Source: Pictodentalium vernedei (Eukaryota > Mollusca > Scaphopoda > Dentaliida > Dentaliidae). Taken from it: a stretch of DNA of 64,000 bases. Below, piece after piece: positions 11,248 to 22,654 of this stretch; the stretch's first letter is position 1, and each line of letters starts with the position of its first letter. The stretch lies in contig CM062290.1 in assembly GCA_031216915.1 (NCBI GenBank), positions 169,713,453 through 169,777,452 on the forward strand, written 5' to 3'. A model generated the notes under the pieces. It saw nothing but the letters and a program-made list of their open reading frames with translations, had not been told where the DNA came from and ran no database searches. The position numbers and the translations under genes are program-made.

Positions 11248-14033
11248 TTAACCCTTTACCTAACGTGAAAAGCAGACGACACTTGCAAAAAAAATTCTTG
11301 AATAACTAATTTTTTTCATTTTTTGTCTCAAAAACATAGGTTATGACCCCTCGTTGGAACGAGCTCGACGAGCTCGTTCCAACGAGGGGTCATAACCTAT
11401 GTTTTTGAGACAAAAAATGAAAATGAAAGTGTCAATGACACTGTAGCTCAACTTGTCAAGACAAAGACATGTACATGTATAGTATGTGACACAGCAATGA
11501 CAAACATCTAGGTAATGACCTGATAACAAAGGTACATATAAAGTATTGTAACGGTCTGTACATAAATACTGACCATTGCCTGTAACAAATGTATAGGTAA
11601 AGTATTGTAAAGGTGGGTGACAGTCAGATGCTGAACTAGAAAAAATCTCTGAGTCCCAGAGTGGGTCTGACTGAACCCCAAAATATTTGTTCTCATAGCA
11701 CAGTGATAACAAAGGCACCCCAAAACACACTCGTTCCTGTCCCAAGGTGAAAACAAAAGTACTCAAGAAGTTTTGTGAAGATCAGTTCATAAATACGAGC
11801 TGTATAGAACTTGTGACAAAAAACTGATTGGACCTAATTTCGGTACAAAATGGCCACTGGCAGCCATCTTGAATTTTGGACCGTACCCAGAAACACTCAT
11901 TCTCATCCCAAGGAGATAACAAAGGTACCCAAGAAGTTTTGTGAAGATCGGTTCATAAATACAGCCTCTACCCTGAGCCGTATTGACATGTGTGCTTACA
12001 TTGTGTAAGTAGCACTGAATAAATCAAAGTTCATCTAATTTGCATAATTTCTGCACGAAAAAAAACCCCTTACAATATGTGATGTATTCCATGTTACTAA
12101 ACATTCATACAAAAATTTATTAAAATCAGAACTTTCATACAGAAGTTCTATACAAAAGACTGATTGCACTAATTTTGGTACAAAATGGCTGCTGGTGGCC
12201 ATCTTGAATTTCGGACCACACCCAAAAACACTCGCTCTCATCCCACGGTGATAACAAAGGTACCCAAGAAGTTTCGTAAAGATTGGTTCATAAATATGGC
12301 CTCTAGTCTGAGATGTATAGAAGTTGTGTACAAAAAACTGATTAGACCTAATTTCGGTACAAAATGGCCACTAGCAGCCATCTTGAATTTTAGACCGCAC
12401 CCAGAAACACTCGTTCTCGTCCCAAGGTGATAACAAAGGTACCCAAGACATTTCGTGAAGATCAGTTCATAAATACAGACTCTAGTCTGAGCCGTATTGA
12501 CATGTGTACTTACTGTGTGTAAGTCGCACTGAAAAAATCAAAGTTCATCTAATTTGCATAATTTCTGCACGAGAAAAAAACCCGTATTATATGTGATGCA
12601 TCCCATGGTACTAAACATTCACACAAACAAATTATTCAAATCAGGGCTTTCATATGGAAGTTCTGTGCAAAAATCTGATTGCACCTAATTTTGTACAAAA
12701 TGGCTGCCATCGGCCATCTTGAATTTCGGACCGGACCCCAAAACACTCGTTCTCGTCCCACGGTGATACCAAAGGTACCCAAGAAGTTTCGTGAAGATCA
12801 GTTCATAAATACAGACTCTAGTCTGAGCCGTATTGACATGTGTACTTACTGTGTGTAAGTCGCACTGAAAAAATCAAAGTTCATCTAATTTGCATAATTT
12901 CTGCACGAGAAAAAAACCCGTATTATATGTGATGCATCCCATGGTACTAAACATTCACACAAAAAAATTATTCAAATCAGGGCTTTCATATGGAAGTTCT
13001 GTGCAAAAATCTGATTGCACCTAATTTTGTACAAAATGGCTGCCATCGGCCATCTTGAATTTCGGACCGGACCCCAAAACACTCGTTCTCGTCCCACGGT
13101 GATACCAAAGGTACCCAAGAAGTTTCGTAAAGATCGGTTCATAAATACGGCCTCTAGCCCGAGCCGTATTGGCATTTGCACTTACAGTGCTGAAGGTAAC
13201 CCCAAAAAACATCAAAATTAGTCTAATTTGCACAATTTACGTACGAGAAAAAAAACCGTATTATATGTGATGTATCCCATGGTACTAAACATTCATACAA
13301 AAAATTATTCAAATCAGAGCTTTCATATGGAAGTTCTGTACAAAAAACAGATTTCTGCATCGTCGGTACAAAATGGCAGCTGGCAGCCATCTTGAATTTC
13401 GGACCGCACCCAAAAACACTCGTTCTCGTCCCACGGTCATAACAAAGGTACCCAAGAAGTTTCGTAAAGATCGGTTCATAAATACGGCCTCTAGCCCGAG
13501 CCATAGCAGCTTGGCACTTACAGCTCTGAAAGTAACACTAAATAAATCAAAGTCAGTCTAATTTGCATAATTTACGCACGAGCAAAAAACCCGTATTATA
13601 TGTGATGTATCCCATGGTACTAAACATTTATAAAAAATTTTATTCAAATCAGAACTTTCATACAGAAGTTCTGTACAAAAAACTGATTTTTGCATCATCG
13701 GTACAAAATGGCCACTGGCAGCCATCTTGAATTTCGGACCACACCTAAAAACACTCGTTCTCGTCCCAGGGTCATAACAAAGGTACATAAGAAGTTTCGT
13801 AAAGATCGGTTCATAAATACGACCTCTAGCCCGAGCCATAGCCAATTGTTGACGTACGGACAGACGGCCAGACGGACAGACGGACGGACGGACAGACGGA
13901 CGACGGACGACGGGCCATGACAATAGCTCAAATCTGACTTCGTCAAAGTTGAGCTAAAAATAGTGAAAATTAATTGGCGATTTTTGAGAATAGCGCTGGC
14001 CGGTTTTGGCCGTTACGTTGGGTAAAGGGTTAA
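11248..14033. mobile_element. MITE family A copy 2, split by a second element
   Basis: The left part, 11248-11424, starts TTAACCCTTTACCTAACGTG and carries the full palindromic core. The right part, about 13960-14033, reads GTGAAAATTAATTGGCG to GGGTAAAGGGTTAA. Together they equal one 250-bp family A copy interrupted by 2.5 kb. Both TTAA ends are intact, and the MITE itself interrupts the BEL gag frame. Confidence 0.9.
11425..13960. mobile_element. Inverted-ended element built of 337-bp tandem repeats
   Basis: Ends carry TAGCTCAACTTG (about 11442) and the inverse AAGTTGAGCTA (about 13946). The interior is a tandem array marked by ACAAAATGGC...GCCATCTTGAATTT at 11847, 12179, 12359, 12696, 13032, 13369 and 13706. 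Spacing is 332-337 bp, apart from one unit shortened to 180 bp. Adjacent units near 12480-13150 are almost identical, which suggests recent unit duplication. A GACGGACA-rich microsatellite (13856-13912) precedes the right end. Open frames inside it are repeat translations, not genes. Class unknown. Confidence 0.8.
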
Positions 14034-14284
14034 ATGTAACCAAGACCACTTCTGACAAAATAGACAATAAGCAAGAGTGTTCGTTTTGTGGACGAAGGCA
14101 TGCACCGGCCGAATCCAATGCAGTTAAAGAAATGACGATACCACAGAGAACCGAAAAGGTTAAATAATCAAAAGCCTGTTTTAACTGCCTACGTACAAAT
14201 CATTTTGTTACCAACTGTAATGCTAGTCCTTGTAGCAAATGTGACAGGAAACACAGTGTTCTGCTACATATAGAGAAACGTCAA
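14034..14284 (+). pseudogene. BEL gag, zinc-knuckle region
   Basis: In broken frame this reads ECSFCGRRHAP, then NCLRTNHFVTNCNASPC, then CSKCDRKHSVLLH. This cysteine/histidine spacing is characteristic of the nucleocapsid part of BEL/Pao gag. It continues the gag split by the MITE and ends where a LINE fragment begins. Confidence 0.75.
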
Positions 14285-15141
14285 AATAAACATGAATATC
14301 CACACAAGGAATTTATTCGTCTTTGGAATCATATTGTTAAATTACCAGACCATAGGTTAACCAAGAGTCTTTTACTGGGACCTAGCAAAAGTGTCTAATG
14401 GTTGGTGTTCTTTGTTAAAAGATTTCTTTTATGAACTAGAATTGTCAACAGTATTTGATAATAGCGAAGTATGCAATATTGCAGACTTTGAAACAAAAAT
14501 CAAAAAGACAGAAGAAACTGAATGGAAAACTAGCTTGGCCTTTGCTCCGAAATTAAGAACATATAAACTTTTTAAAAATAATTATGAAACAGAAACGTAT
14601 GTTCTTATGAATATGGACCGGTCACATAGATCTATTTTTGCTCAATTTAGATGTGGTATTCTTCCTCTAAGGGTGGAAACTGGTCGTTTTAGAAACGAAG
14701 AGTTAAACCAAAGAACATGTATACTATGTTCGTTAAATGAAATAGAAGATGAATACACTTCCTTTTAAAGTGTGACTTCTACGCTGAAAAACGTGATGCT
14801 CTACTAGACTCCCTCCCTCTAAATATAACGGCATTGATGCAACAAAATCTTCTCCAGGAAGCTTTCATAAAAATAATAACTGAACACACATGTCAGTGTG
14901 CTATCTTTGTCCATGACGCGTATATGAAAAGGAAGAGTTTTATGTACAAGTAATACACTCCAGTATTTAGTACCCATGTGGGAAAAATTTCCAATTTCTA
15001 CATAACATGCCATATAAAAATCATTTTTGTTTTCAGTGTGACATTTTGGTCCAACAGGGCCGGGTGCGCACTGTATTTGCTTTAATCATCATTTGTTAAA
15101 ATGAACATGTCACAAAAATAAATGATTATACTACTACTACA
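14285..15141 (+). mobile_element. Non-LTR retrotransposon 3' fragment in BEL
   Basis: Encodes the C-terminal end of a LINE ORF2-like protein: RLWNHIVKLPDHRLTKS, then (14391-14768) RSIFAQFRCGILPLRVETG and a terminal Cys-rich motif RTCILC...EDEY...KCDFY. There is a frame change near 14395 and another near 14767. The 3' end is ATAAATGATTATACTACTACTAC (last part 15125-15141), a short-repeat tail typical of some LINE clades. The fragment is 5'-truncated, as is usual for target-primed insertions. Clade not determined. Left boundary is approximate. Confidence 0.75.
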
Positions 15142-15155
15142 CGCTCAAGACATAA

Positions 15156-15224
15156 CGTCGTCTGAGTGCTAGAATGTTCTATGTCCCCCATGGGGACATA
15201 GAACATTCTAGCACTCAGGCGACG
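15156..15224. repeat. 34-bp palindrome, zero spacer
   Basis: CGTCGTCTGAGTGC ... ATGTCCCC meets its inverse at 15190/15191, with about two differences. It lies directly after the LINE tail, inside the BEL element. Confidence 0.9.
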
Positions 15225-15427
15225 ATGACAGTACAGAAATGGAACAAGTTGACATGCAGGTAAGTAACAAAAGAGTCGAGTCAACTGCTGGACTTATGAA
15301 GGCCATAAATGAGGCCAAGGACATACTAATGCAGTAAGTGGCATTGCTGACGTCGAGTCTAATGTCTGTTACACAGGCAAGAGTTTTATTTGGTAGCTGT
15401 AGTGGCGTGTCATTTATTAGCAAAAAA

Positions 15428-16080
15428 AGTGGCCAAGAAGTTGGGTTTAAAAGGTCGTACAGTTGAAGACAAATTTACTTTTAACTGGTGGGAAGAACAT
15501 GTAATTGAAAACACAAAAGGTGAGGTTTAATCTGTCGTCGGCGCTCCCAAATTGGAAAGGAGAAGTGTTTGAGATTGTTTCCCATGTGATAGACAAACCG
15601 AGTGCAGACCAAAAGGAGGTCAGAGTAGATTTATCAACGATGCCATATTTAAAGAGCTTACAACTAGCAGACATTTAAACAACAAAAGTAGAAGTTGATA
15701 ACACGCTTCAATGATGCTTGGTATTGAAGATACTCAAAATATCCAGATTGCGGAGAGAGTACATGGTCCAAGAGGCATGCCGATCGCCCCCAAAACGCAT
15801 ATTGGTTGGGTTTTATCAGGTCCATGTACAGTTAAGGCGACGGGGGATATAACACCACAAGTAAATAGAGTATCATTTGAGATTCAAATGCCAGAGGAAA
15901 TCGCAACGAAAACTTGGGAGTTAGAGCACATAGGCATTTTACCAAATGAATCAAAAGAACTGAAACCACTACAGACTGACGCTATTAAACAATATAAAGA
16001 AAAGAAAAAACAACATTTAATAGTTCTCGATATGGGACATAGTTCATACGCCATCCAGAGTGGGAAAATAACGCCTTAAA
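15428..16080 (+). pseudogene. BEL protease and protease-RT linker
   Basis: Frames give VAKKLGLKGRTVE, then MLGIEDTQNIQIAERVHG (the family's conserved second half of the retropepsin domain), PIAPKTHIGWVLSG and a linker ending near 16078. The order matches the aspartic protease followed by the RT-connecting region in BEL/Pao polyproteins. The catalytic D-S/T-G itself was not located with confidence. Frame breaks near 15530 and 15710 make this a pseudogene. Confidence 0.65.
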
Positions 16081-16239
16081 ATCCAACAGACACCAAACTG
16101 TCAGCCGACTAAAATCAAATGAAAGAAGGTTGCGCCATAATCCTGAACTGGCAAAGAAGTATGAAGATCAGCTCCAGGAGCTTATATCAAGTGAAAGAGC
16201 CGAGAAGATAGAAAAATGTGAAGACGCGAAAGGGGGAAA

Positions 16240-16720
16240 CATCTGGTATGTGCCACATCATCCGGTAGTTAGGATGGACAAATCCATCACGAAGGTCTGA
16301 GTTGTTTTCGATGGTTCAGGCTGAACCATCGAAAACAACTCTGACCTTCGTGATGAATTTGTCCTTCAGCAAAGGGTATCGAATTTATTTCGCTGAACGA
16401 TACCCTGCTGCCGTATCCACCATTACAACATGACTTGTTGGGTGTGCCGATCAGATTTCGGAAACATAAAGTTGCTTTGGTTGCCGATATTGAGAAAATG
16501 TTTCTGCAAATAAAAATGAACAGAGAGGGCCAAGATTTACAACGATTCTTATGGAGAAATATGGAGGCTGATAAGGTCCCAGATGAGTATCGGGTGACTA
16601 CAGTAACGTTCGGGTTAAAATGCTCACCATTTTTAAGTATACAGACAATATTATTTGAGCATGTGGAAAGTGAACGTGAATCATTTCCAAAAGCTTCCAC
16701 AGAGATACGAAAGAATATAT
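16240..16720 (+). pseudogene. BEL reverse transcriptase, N-terminal part
   Basis: WYVPHHPVVRMDKSITKV and VVFDGS, then after two snap-back palindromes LNDTLLPYPPLQHDLLGVP, FRKHKVALVADIEKMFLQI and FGLKCSPF. VADIEKMF is RT motif A with its catalytic Asp. The palm YxDD motif and RNase H are absent, because the sequence switches to Tc1-type DNA at about 16720. Confidence 0.8.
16276..16364. repeat. 44-bp palindrome within RT frame (snap-back)
   Basis: Left arm 16276-16319 is RT coding sequence. Right arm 16321-16364 is its reverse complement with about two mismatches, and the spacer is one base. Immediately downstream (16368-16409) a second, smaller inverted pair, CAGCAAAGGGTATCG / CGATACCCTGCTG, also copies adjacent RT sequence. 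The right arm adds non-homologous codons to the RT. Confidence 0.9.
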
Positions 16721-17396
16721 ACTACTCAAAGTTTGCTAAGCACCACATATTTGACACATCATCATGAAATTTGCTACATGACATGTGTGGGGTATTCAAT
16801 CTTCATTTTAACACAAACCCTTGTGATTTTCATGATTGAATATGGCGAATGCAAATGTAAGAAGATATTTGTCTGAAGCAGAAATGTGGCAGGCTGTTGG
16901 GATGGTGGAGCAAGGGGCTACGCATCGTCAGGTCCGCTGATCACCAGAGCCTGAGCAAGATTTCAGCAGTATGGCACACCAGTAAGACAGCATGATGCTG
17001 GCAGAGACAGGGCAGCATCTGCAGCTGAAGACCGGTTTTTGATCATTCAGGCCCGAAGGAACCGCTTTGCAACAGCAACCCAGCTTCACAGTGACCTTCA
17101 GAATGCATCCGGGGTAAATGTTTCGACGCAGACTATCCGGGCAAGGTTGCACGAAGGTGGTCTCCGAGAATACCATGTATTCGCATTCCGCTGTCCCAGA
17201 ACCACCACCAGACACGACGTGAATGGGCCATGGACCATGTTGGATGTACCAGAGAAAATTGGCGACCTGTCCTTTTTTACAGGAGTCAAGATACTGCCTA
17301 GACTACACAGATAGGCGTTCTAGGGTATGTAGAAGTACATGAGAGCGATTCCATGCAGCCAGCATTGCTGGACATGACCGCTATGGTGGAGGATCA
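16720..17396 (+). mobile_element. Tc1-type transposon fragment in BEL
   Basis: In broken frames: RYLSEAEMWQAVGMVEQGA (N-terminal helix-turn-helix), EDRFLIIQARRNRFATATQL, VSTQTIRARLHEGGL, then degenerate sequence matching the region around the first catalytic Asp and HDRYGGGSI. This follows the usual order of a Tc1 transposase up to the middle of the DDE domain and then stops. The first helix-turn-helix has a short internal loss. Because BEL RT and RNase H are missing at this point, a deletion accompanied or followed the insertion. Confidence 0.8.
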
Positions 17397-18443
17397 ATAA
17401 ACGAAGATTCTGCACATCCATCAATGCAACTTAGAGATGATGAAGATAAATTTTGGATAAAATGGGTCCAAATGTGTACTTATCATGAAGAGATCAATGC
17501 TTTAAAATCAGGCAAAGCATTGCCAAAAGGATGCCCATTGGTTCATTTAGAACAAGAACTTCTTCGAGTTGGAGGAAGGCTTCAAAAGTCTGTTACCCGA
17601 GGAAACCAGGAACCCAATCATACTGCCCAGTCATAATGATTTGACGGACTTGATGGTAATGCACTATCACACCAGCAATTGTCATTCTGGCGTAGAACAG
17701 ACTCTTGCCAATTTGAGGTGTAGATATTGGTTGGTGCATGGCCGTCAAGAAGTAAGACGTGTTATTCATAAATGTTTGGCATGCAGAGAGCTCATACCAC
17801 TTCAAATAAAATTGCACCGTTACCTGCAGAGCGAGTGAGAGAAGTGCTACCATCCACACATGTTGGTGTTGATTTTTCTGGACCACTTTACACTATGTTG
17901 GATAATACCTCAAACAAAAAGCATATATTCTGCTATTTACTTGTATGACAAGAGCTGTCCACTTAGAACTGGTATCTGATATGACTGTAGATGGATTTCT
18001 GAGAGGTTTTGAAAGAATGGTTAATCGAAGAGGAAAATGTTCAATCATGTATTCAGAAAATGCTAAAACATTTAAAAGAAATTGCTCCAAGTAGTATAGA
18101 AAAATGGTCAACCAAGAAGGGGACTGAGTGGCCACTCATAACTGAGCGTTTTCCATTGCATGGCGGTTTTTACGAAAGAATGGTCAGAAATGTAAAGGCA
18201 CCTTTGAAGAAAGTCTTAGGTAATGCGAGACTAAGCTATCTTGAAACGGAAACGGTTTTGACAGAGATTGAAGCCCAAGTCAATTCCAGACCACTTACAG
18301 ATGTCTCAGCTGACAAAGAGAATACTTTGCTCATAACACCTGGTCATTTGTTAATGGGCAGACATTTAAACATTCTACCTGATATAGATTTATCATGCAA
18401 ACAAGAAAGCCTTGGAAAAAGACGGAATTTCCGCCAACATTAA
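17397..18443 (+). pseudogene. BEL integrase
   Basis: Begins with the region before integrase (EDKFWIKWVQ, EINALKSGKALP, LLRVGGRL). Then comes the HHCC zinc-binding domain: MHYHTSNCHSGVEQTLANLR, YWLVHGRQEVRRVIHKCLAC (17640-17800). The core follows with VGVDFSGPLY (first Asp), TRAVHLELVSDM, MYSENAKTFK (second acidic position, here Glu instead of the usual Asp) and GGFYERMVRNVK (the catalytic Glu). It ends TEIEAQVNSRPLTDVS and TPGHLLMGRHLNILPD. Several frame breaks occur (about 17590, 17830, 17945, 18085). Confidence 0.85.
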
Positions 18444-18714
18444 GCAAAACAGTTTGGGAAGAGGTGGAACAAAGAATATCTACTTGAACTAAATAAATTG
18501 CATAAATGACTGATAGTCAAGATAATTTAAAGGTGAATGATGTGGTGTTGATAACGCATAATAACATGAGAAAACAACAGTGGATACTTGGGAAAAGAGG
18601 TTGAAACACACCCAGGAAGAGATGGACTGGTGAGATCAGTTACCTTAAAAACTGCGAGTGGTTTGATTAGACGACCGATTCAAAGGCTGCGACTCCTGGA
18701 AGCTCCAGCATAGA
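18444..18714 (+). pseudogene. BEL polyprotein C-terminal domain
   Basis: Reads LELNKLHK, LKVNDVVLITHNNMRKQQW, THPGRDGLVRSVTLKTASG and RRPIQRLRLLE, then a stop. This is the conserved C-terminal domain after the integrase of BEL/Pao elements. It has frame changes near 18505 and 18600. Confidence 0.75.
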
Positions 18715-18860
18715 CATCGGTGGTGCACTAAGGCATTTCAGTTGCTTGTATAATATTGATATACCCAATTAGGAGTAGCTATTTTTTCATATTTCTTTCT
18801 ATTATACAGACTTTGCATGCTGAGTGAAAATCTCCTGTGTCGATTTTCAGAGGGGAGTTG

Positions 18861-19843
18861 TGTTACGTATTGGAAGACCAGTGGGCTTTGTTCCTGCATT
18901 TAAAATTACATTTTTAAAGTAATATATAGGGATAAGTTTTATTTAATATCACAGAAATGAGGAATTATTCAGATATGTGCTGTTAACTAAAAGTCTTATT
19001 AAATGCAGTTTGGGGGGGGGGGGGGGTTAAGCAGTCGGACACATAGCCCCGAGACCTTTTCCTCTTCCACGGTCTTGTAAAATTAATTGTGTGATTAGTG
19101 TCATATGAGATAAGCACAGCATGAAAAAGACTTGGTATTCACAGAGTTATGTGTATATAAAAAACTAGGTTTTGTGTGTGGGTCACTCTATCACTTTCTC
19201 TGTTCCAATCATGTAACAAAATATACTGGATTGAGACCAGTTTCTAGATGAGAGGCAATGATTGAGTTGAACTTCGAGTAACAAACTGATGATCAATTTG
19301 CTGAATCATGATAAACTGATTATAAACACCACTTCATGGAGCTGTGCTTGGTACAGAAAGCTCTAGGAGAGAGCTTTACTACAATATGACACACTTATTA
19401 ATGTGATTCTCTAAAAGAATAAGCGATTCGAGATTCCAAGATTATCAGAATCGAGTTGGAATTCCGTGATTCAATATGATTTTTGAGCTTTTGAGCTACG
19501 AGATAAACTTCCGAGATTCGAGCTTCAAGTGTGTAAATCCAGGCCTGGTAAATAAACTATCAGTACTGTGAATAATGATAGTTATGACGTCATAACCAAG
19601 AACTTAACTTGAACTGAGTGACCACGAGTTAATTGATCTATTTAAATAGATCTTAATCTAAATGAACTATCCAATTTTAACCAATGGATCCGAGAAACAA
19701 GCCATTTTATTGTTTATAAATCGTGTAAAATTACAGTCCTCTACTATGAATAAATAGCATATATCATTTTATTTCAGCGTTCAGAATACTTTGTTTGAGA
19801 GTTGAATATTAGTCTTAGCTGGCCGCGGTTGGCTCAGGCTACA
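18861..19843 (+). repeat. BEL 3' LTR
   Basis: Starts TGTTACGTATTGG directly after a polypurine tract candidate CAGAGGGGAGTTG and ends GGCTCAGGCTACA. The last 170 bp match the 5' remnant. A G-run at about 19014-19027 may be mis-sized. An alternative reading is a short LTR starting at 19673, but the polypurine tract and TG start favour the longer one. Confidence 0.65.
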
Positions 19844-20049
19844 TATTCATTAACAGAGAAAAGGGATGAGCAGCTCAGATCATAAGATCTGCTTGCTGCT
19901 CCTTGGAGCAGATTTTGGATTTGAACACAACCCCCCCCTCCCTCGCCCCCCCCCCCTCGCCCCACCCCTCGTTACATTCGTTCAGTCCTTTGGTTGATAC
20001 GTTAGTATACTGTGAGCTTGAATCATGACGATTACAGTTGTCACTGGTA

Positions 20050-20370
20050 GGGAAAGAGGAAATGCAAGAGCTATCGGCAGACCCTCACTTTATGGATCGC
20101 CGGGTCCAACCCGGTGCCCCATTGAAGCGATGGTTTGCTGACGGTTCCGAGAAGTTCTCCATCCCTCTATAATATATATATATGCGTAGATGGTCGGACT
20201 CGAGTATTCGTGGAAGTTCACGTCGACCGAACTGTATAACATTCCTGTGCTGGTTACAACTTGCATTTAACTTCCTCTGGAGGGAAATCATATGTGCACC
20301 ATTATAGCAAAAGCTATAAACATTGTTATATGTTTTTCGCTTAATAAAGTATAGTATAGTATAGTATAAG
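20050..20370. repeat. Possible retroposon with TATAG tail
   Basis: About 300 bp ends AATAAAG followed by about five TATAG units (20346-20368), a tail structure seen in LINE/SINE copies. A GGTCCAACCCGG word lies near 20103. I cannot name the family or see target-site duplications. Confidence 0.35.
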
Positions 20371-20514
20371 TATTTTTTCCCGCATAAATCAATAGAGGCT
20401 TTGTAGAGTAAGCACGTAAACACGAAAGCCAACACAAACTTCAAATATATATTTTCAAGCGATTATGAATACCCCTTTGACGTGAATTCGACTCACATTT
20501 TTTTTCTGTTTCAG

Positions 20515-20543
20515 AATTTGTGAAGATGATGATGTCGAAGTAA
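20515..20543 (+). CDS. Calmodulin-type gene, terminal coding exon
   Basis: After the acceptor CTGTTTCAG, the phase-1 exon completes a Glu codon and reads EFVKMMMSK followed by TAA at 20541-20543. Animal calmodulins end EFVTMMTSK, so position, phase and length all match. Residues 143 and 146 are Lys and Met rather than Thr. It joins exactly to the exon ending at 9469. The exon is too short for ORF finders, and only the conserved tail and phase reveal it. Confidence 0.9.
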
Positions 20544-20940
20544 TTGGTAGGATACTTACTCAAGCTGTGACAATGTTCTGCCTGTTGTTCAATATCACAC
20601 CACACACATTGTGGACATAAGGACATATTTATATTTTTTTTTACATTGCGTTTAGTTATTCATTACATTGAGGTATTCGTTTCAAAAACAAAAGGACAAG
20701 AAAAATGGGGAGAAGGTGAATAAATTAAACTTGACACAAAAGTCACTCAAAATGAAACAGATTTCTGTCCACATCCCTCGAAATGCAGACTTGTCAAAAA
20801 TAGGCGAACAATCGTGTCATTCGTCTGTCGTTCGCCTTAAGACAGTCTGGCAATCAATTTGCATGTCGCAGTAATGCACCCACATATAAACTGGAAGGTA
20901 TCTTGTTTACCTCGAAACAGAATTTATGGATAAATAAACA
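20544..20940 (+). other. Calmodulin 3' untranslated region (putative)
   Basis: Non-coding DNA after the stop, with AATAAA at 20719-20724 and 20933-20938 as candidate polyadenylation signals. The extent cannot be fixed without transcript data. Confidence 0.5.
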
Positions 20941-22640
20941 TATATAAAATATTTATAACAATCAATACACATATAAAATTTAGAAACTTAAAAATGTTTC
21001 TGAATACCAACTTGACCTATATTCAGTGTACCACAATTAAATTTAAATAATGCTTCTGATGTACGTAAATTTATTGAAAATTTGCTATAATGTTGATTTT
21101 CTCTTCATTTACCAATGGAAAAAGTTTGAATAAATAATCTTAAGTTTTACCATTAAAATCCGATAAGGTAAAGTTAATGTAGTGAGAAATAGGAAATAAC
21201 AATTTTAAAAGAAAATCAGGACAATAGCAGAGTTTTCAATAAAATATAGCTATTACTTCCAGTACAACTGTAGTATCAAAATATAAACAAAACCGGAGTC
21301 CCAGTTTTTCCAACCCCCACCCCCCCTATTTCACGCCCCCCCCCCCATCCTGATTTTTTGTCCCCCATCTGAATTTTTTTGTTTTTCTTCATTTTTTTAA
21401 GGTGCAGCAAGAGGGATGTCACATCCTGGTCGCTCACCTACATTGGTACTTGATAGAGTCGATCCAATGTCAAGAAAGCTCAATAGTCACATACAGTATG
21501 CAAGCTTCAAAATAAGCAGCCTGTCAATGTTAGGCTCAAGTTGTATGTCTGACAAGCACCATTTCACTTGTGCCTGTCATAATGACCAGTACAATTTTTA
21601 GAATTGAATAGAGGTGTAAAACTTGAAAACATTGTTCGCTATATGTAGGTTTTAACAGAACCAAATTCTTCACTTTATTAACATTTATTGGAAAGTTCTC
21701 TTAAACAGAGGTTTCTAATAAATGATAAGTCAAGATTATTGTCAGATCTGCATACACAATTAACAAACATCTCCACAATACTATGAACTAATAAGATTCT
21801 GTAGAATTAATCCTTCAAATTCAGGTGCTGAACAAGCCTCAAAATAAGCATCTAGTGTTCACAATCAATAACTGGCTCAAAATCCATAATGATCGACACG
21901 GAATGCCTCACGTCTGACATTGTGTCTGGGACAGACTGTTTTTAGAAATAAGCTAATGTACGAAAACTGTGGAGGGGGTGGGGGTGGGGGTGGGGGGGGG
22001 GGGGTGAACATCCATGTATAGACAATTAATACTACACTAATATGTGCAATATGAGACATTACATAATCAGCATTGTCTTGATTTGGATTTTTACATTTCT
22101 TCTTATAATAATTGAAACAGACAGGAACAATAAGAAATATTGGGGGTTTCTTCCCATTAAATACATTCATTTATACTCTTACACATCAATTCCCAAATAC
22201 CTTTCTAATCTATTGCAGTCACAACAGCATAGCATAACAAAATAACATGTAAATCTTGGTCAAATTTCTTGACAGACTCAAACTTGAAAATGACAGGCAG
22301 TCTTTTGGTACCTGTCATGGTGACAGGCTCACATTTGGAAATTATTTTGAGGCTTGACAGTAGGGTGAATACCAAAAAATGTTATTAAAATAAAAAAAAT
22401 CCACAGTAATGAGAAGTTACAACCCCATAATCTGCACAAATATTGACTTTAACGCTAATTCTTACAACAAAAATACTAAATTTTGGCTAAACTTTGGCAA
22501 ATATTTATAAAATGAGGGTTAAATATCACTGCAATGGAGTTCAGTAACCCAAGTGTACAATAGCAATCGCCTGGAAAGACACACAGAAGCAGAACTCACT
22601 TTAACACGAACTTTTACAACTTAAATTTGACTTAAGTCAG
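20941..22640. repeat. Low-complexity and diverged dispersed repeats
   Basis: Holds C-runs (21310-21345), a copy of the repeat seen at 1440-1640 (21650-21780), a G-run (21970-22005), and related AAGCYTCAAAATAA words at about 21506, 21835 and, inverted, 22340-22355. No coding sequence is supported. Confidence 0.4.
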
Positions 22641-22654
22641 AGAAAAACATGAAA

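Larger units (their letters stand above)
9601..19845 (+). mobile_element. BEL/Pao LTR retrotransposon, nested and degraded
   Basis: Related end repeats (9601-9785 and about 19673-19843) enclose, in order: a primer-binding-site candidate beginning TGGTCCCTCGAG at 9790; gag with CCHC-type motifs; aspartic protease; partial reverse transcriptase; HHCC and DDE integrase; and a BEL-type C-terminal domain. That order (gag-PR-RT-IN) and the sequence motifs identify BEL/Pao. Later insertions are a MITE at 11248-14033, a LINE fragment around 14285-15141 and a Tc1 fragment around 16720-17396. The 9-mer TTCATTAAC flanks both sides (9592-9600, 19846-19854). It is longer than a usual LTR-element duplication, so it may be chance or reflect an unusual insertion. 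The element is clearly inactive. Confidence 0.85.

Noticed and set aside
12185..13920. Overlapping ORFs on both strands with a shared KVPKKFRKDRFINTASSP peptide
   Set aside because: They are translations of the 337-bp tandem unit, in different frames and on both strands, without codon-level conservation.
9592..19854. TTCATTAAC as a firm BEL target-site duplication
   Set aside because: It matches exactly on both sides, but it is 9 bp and the 5' LTR is truncated, so I mention it only as a possibility and not as proof of the boundaries.
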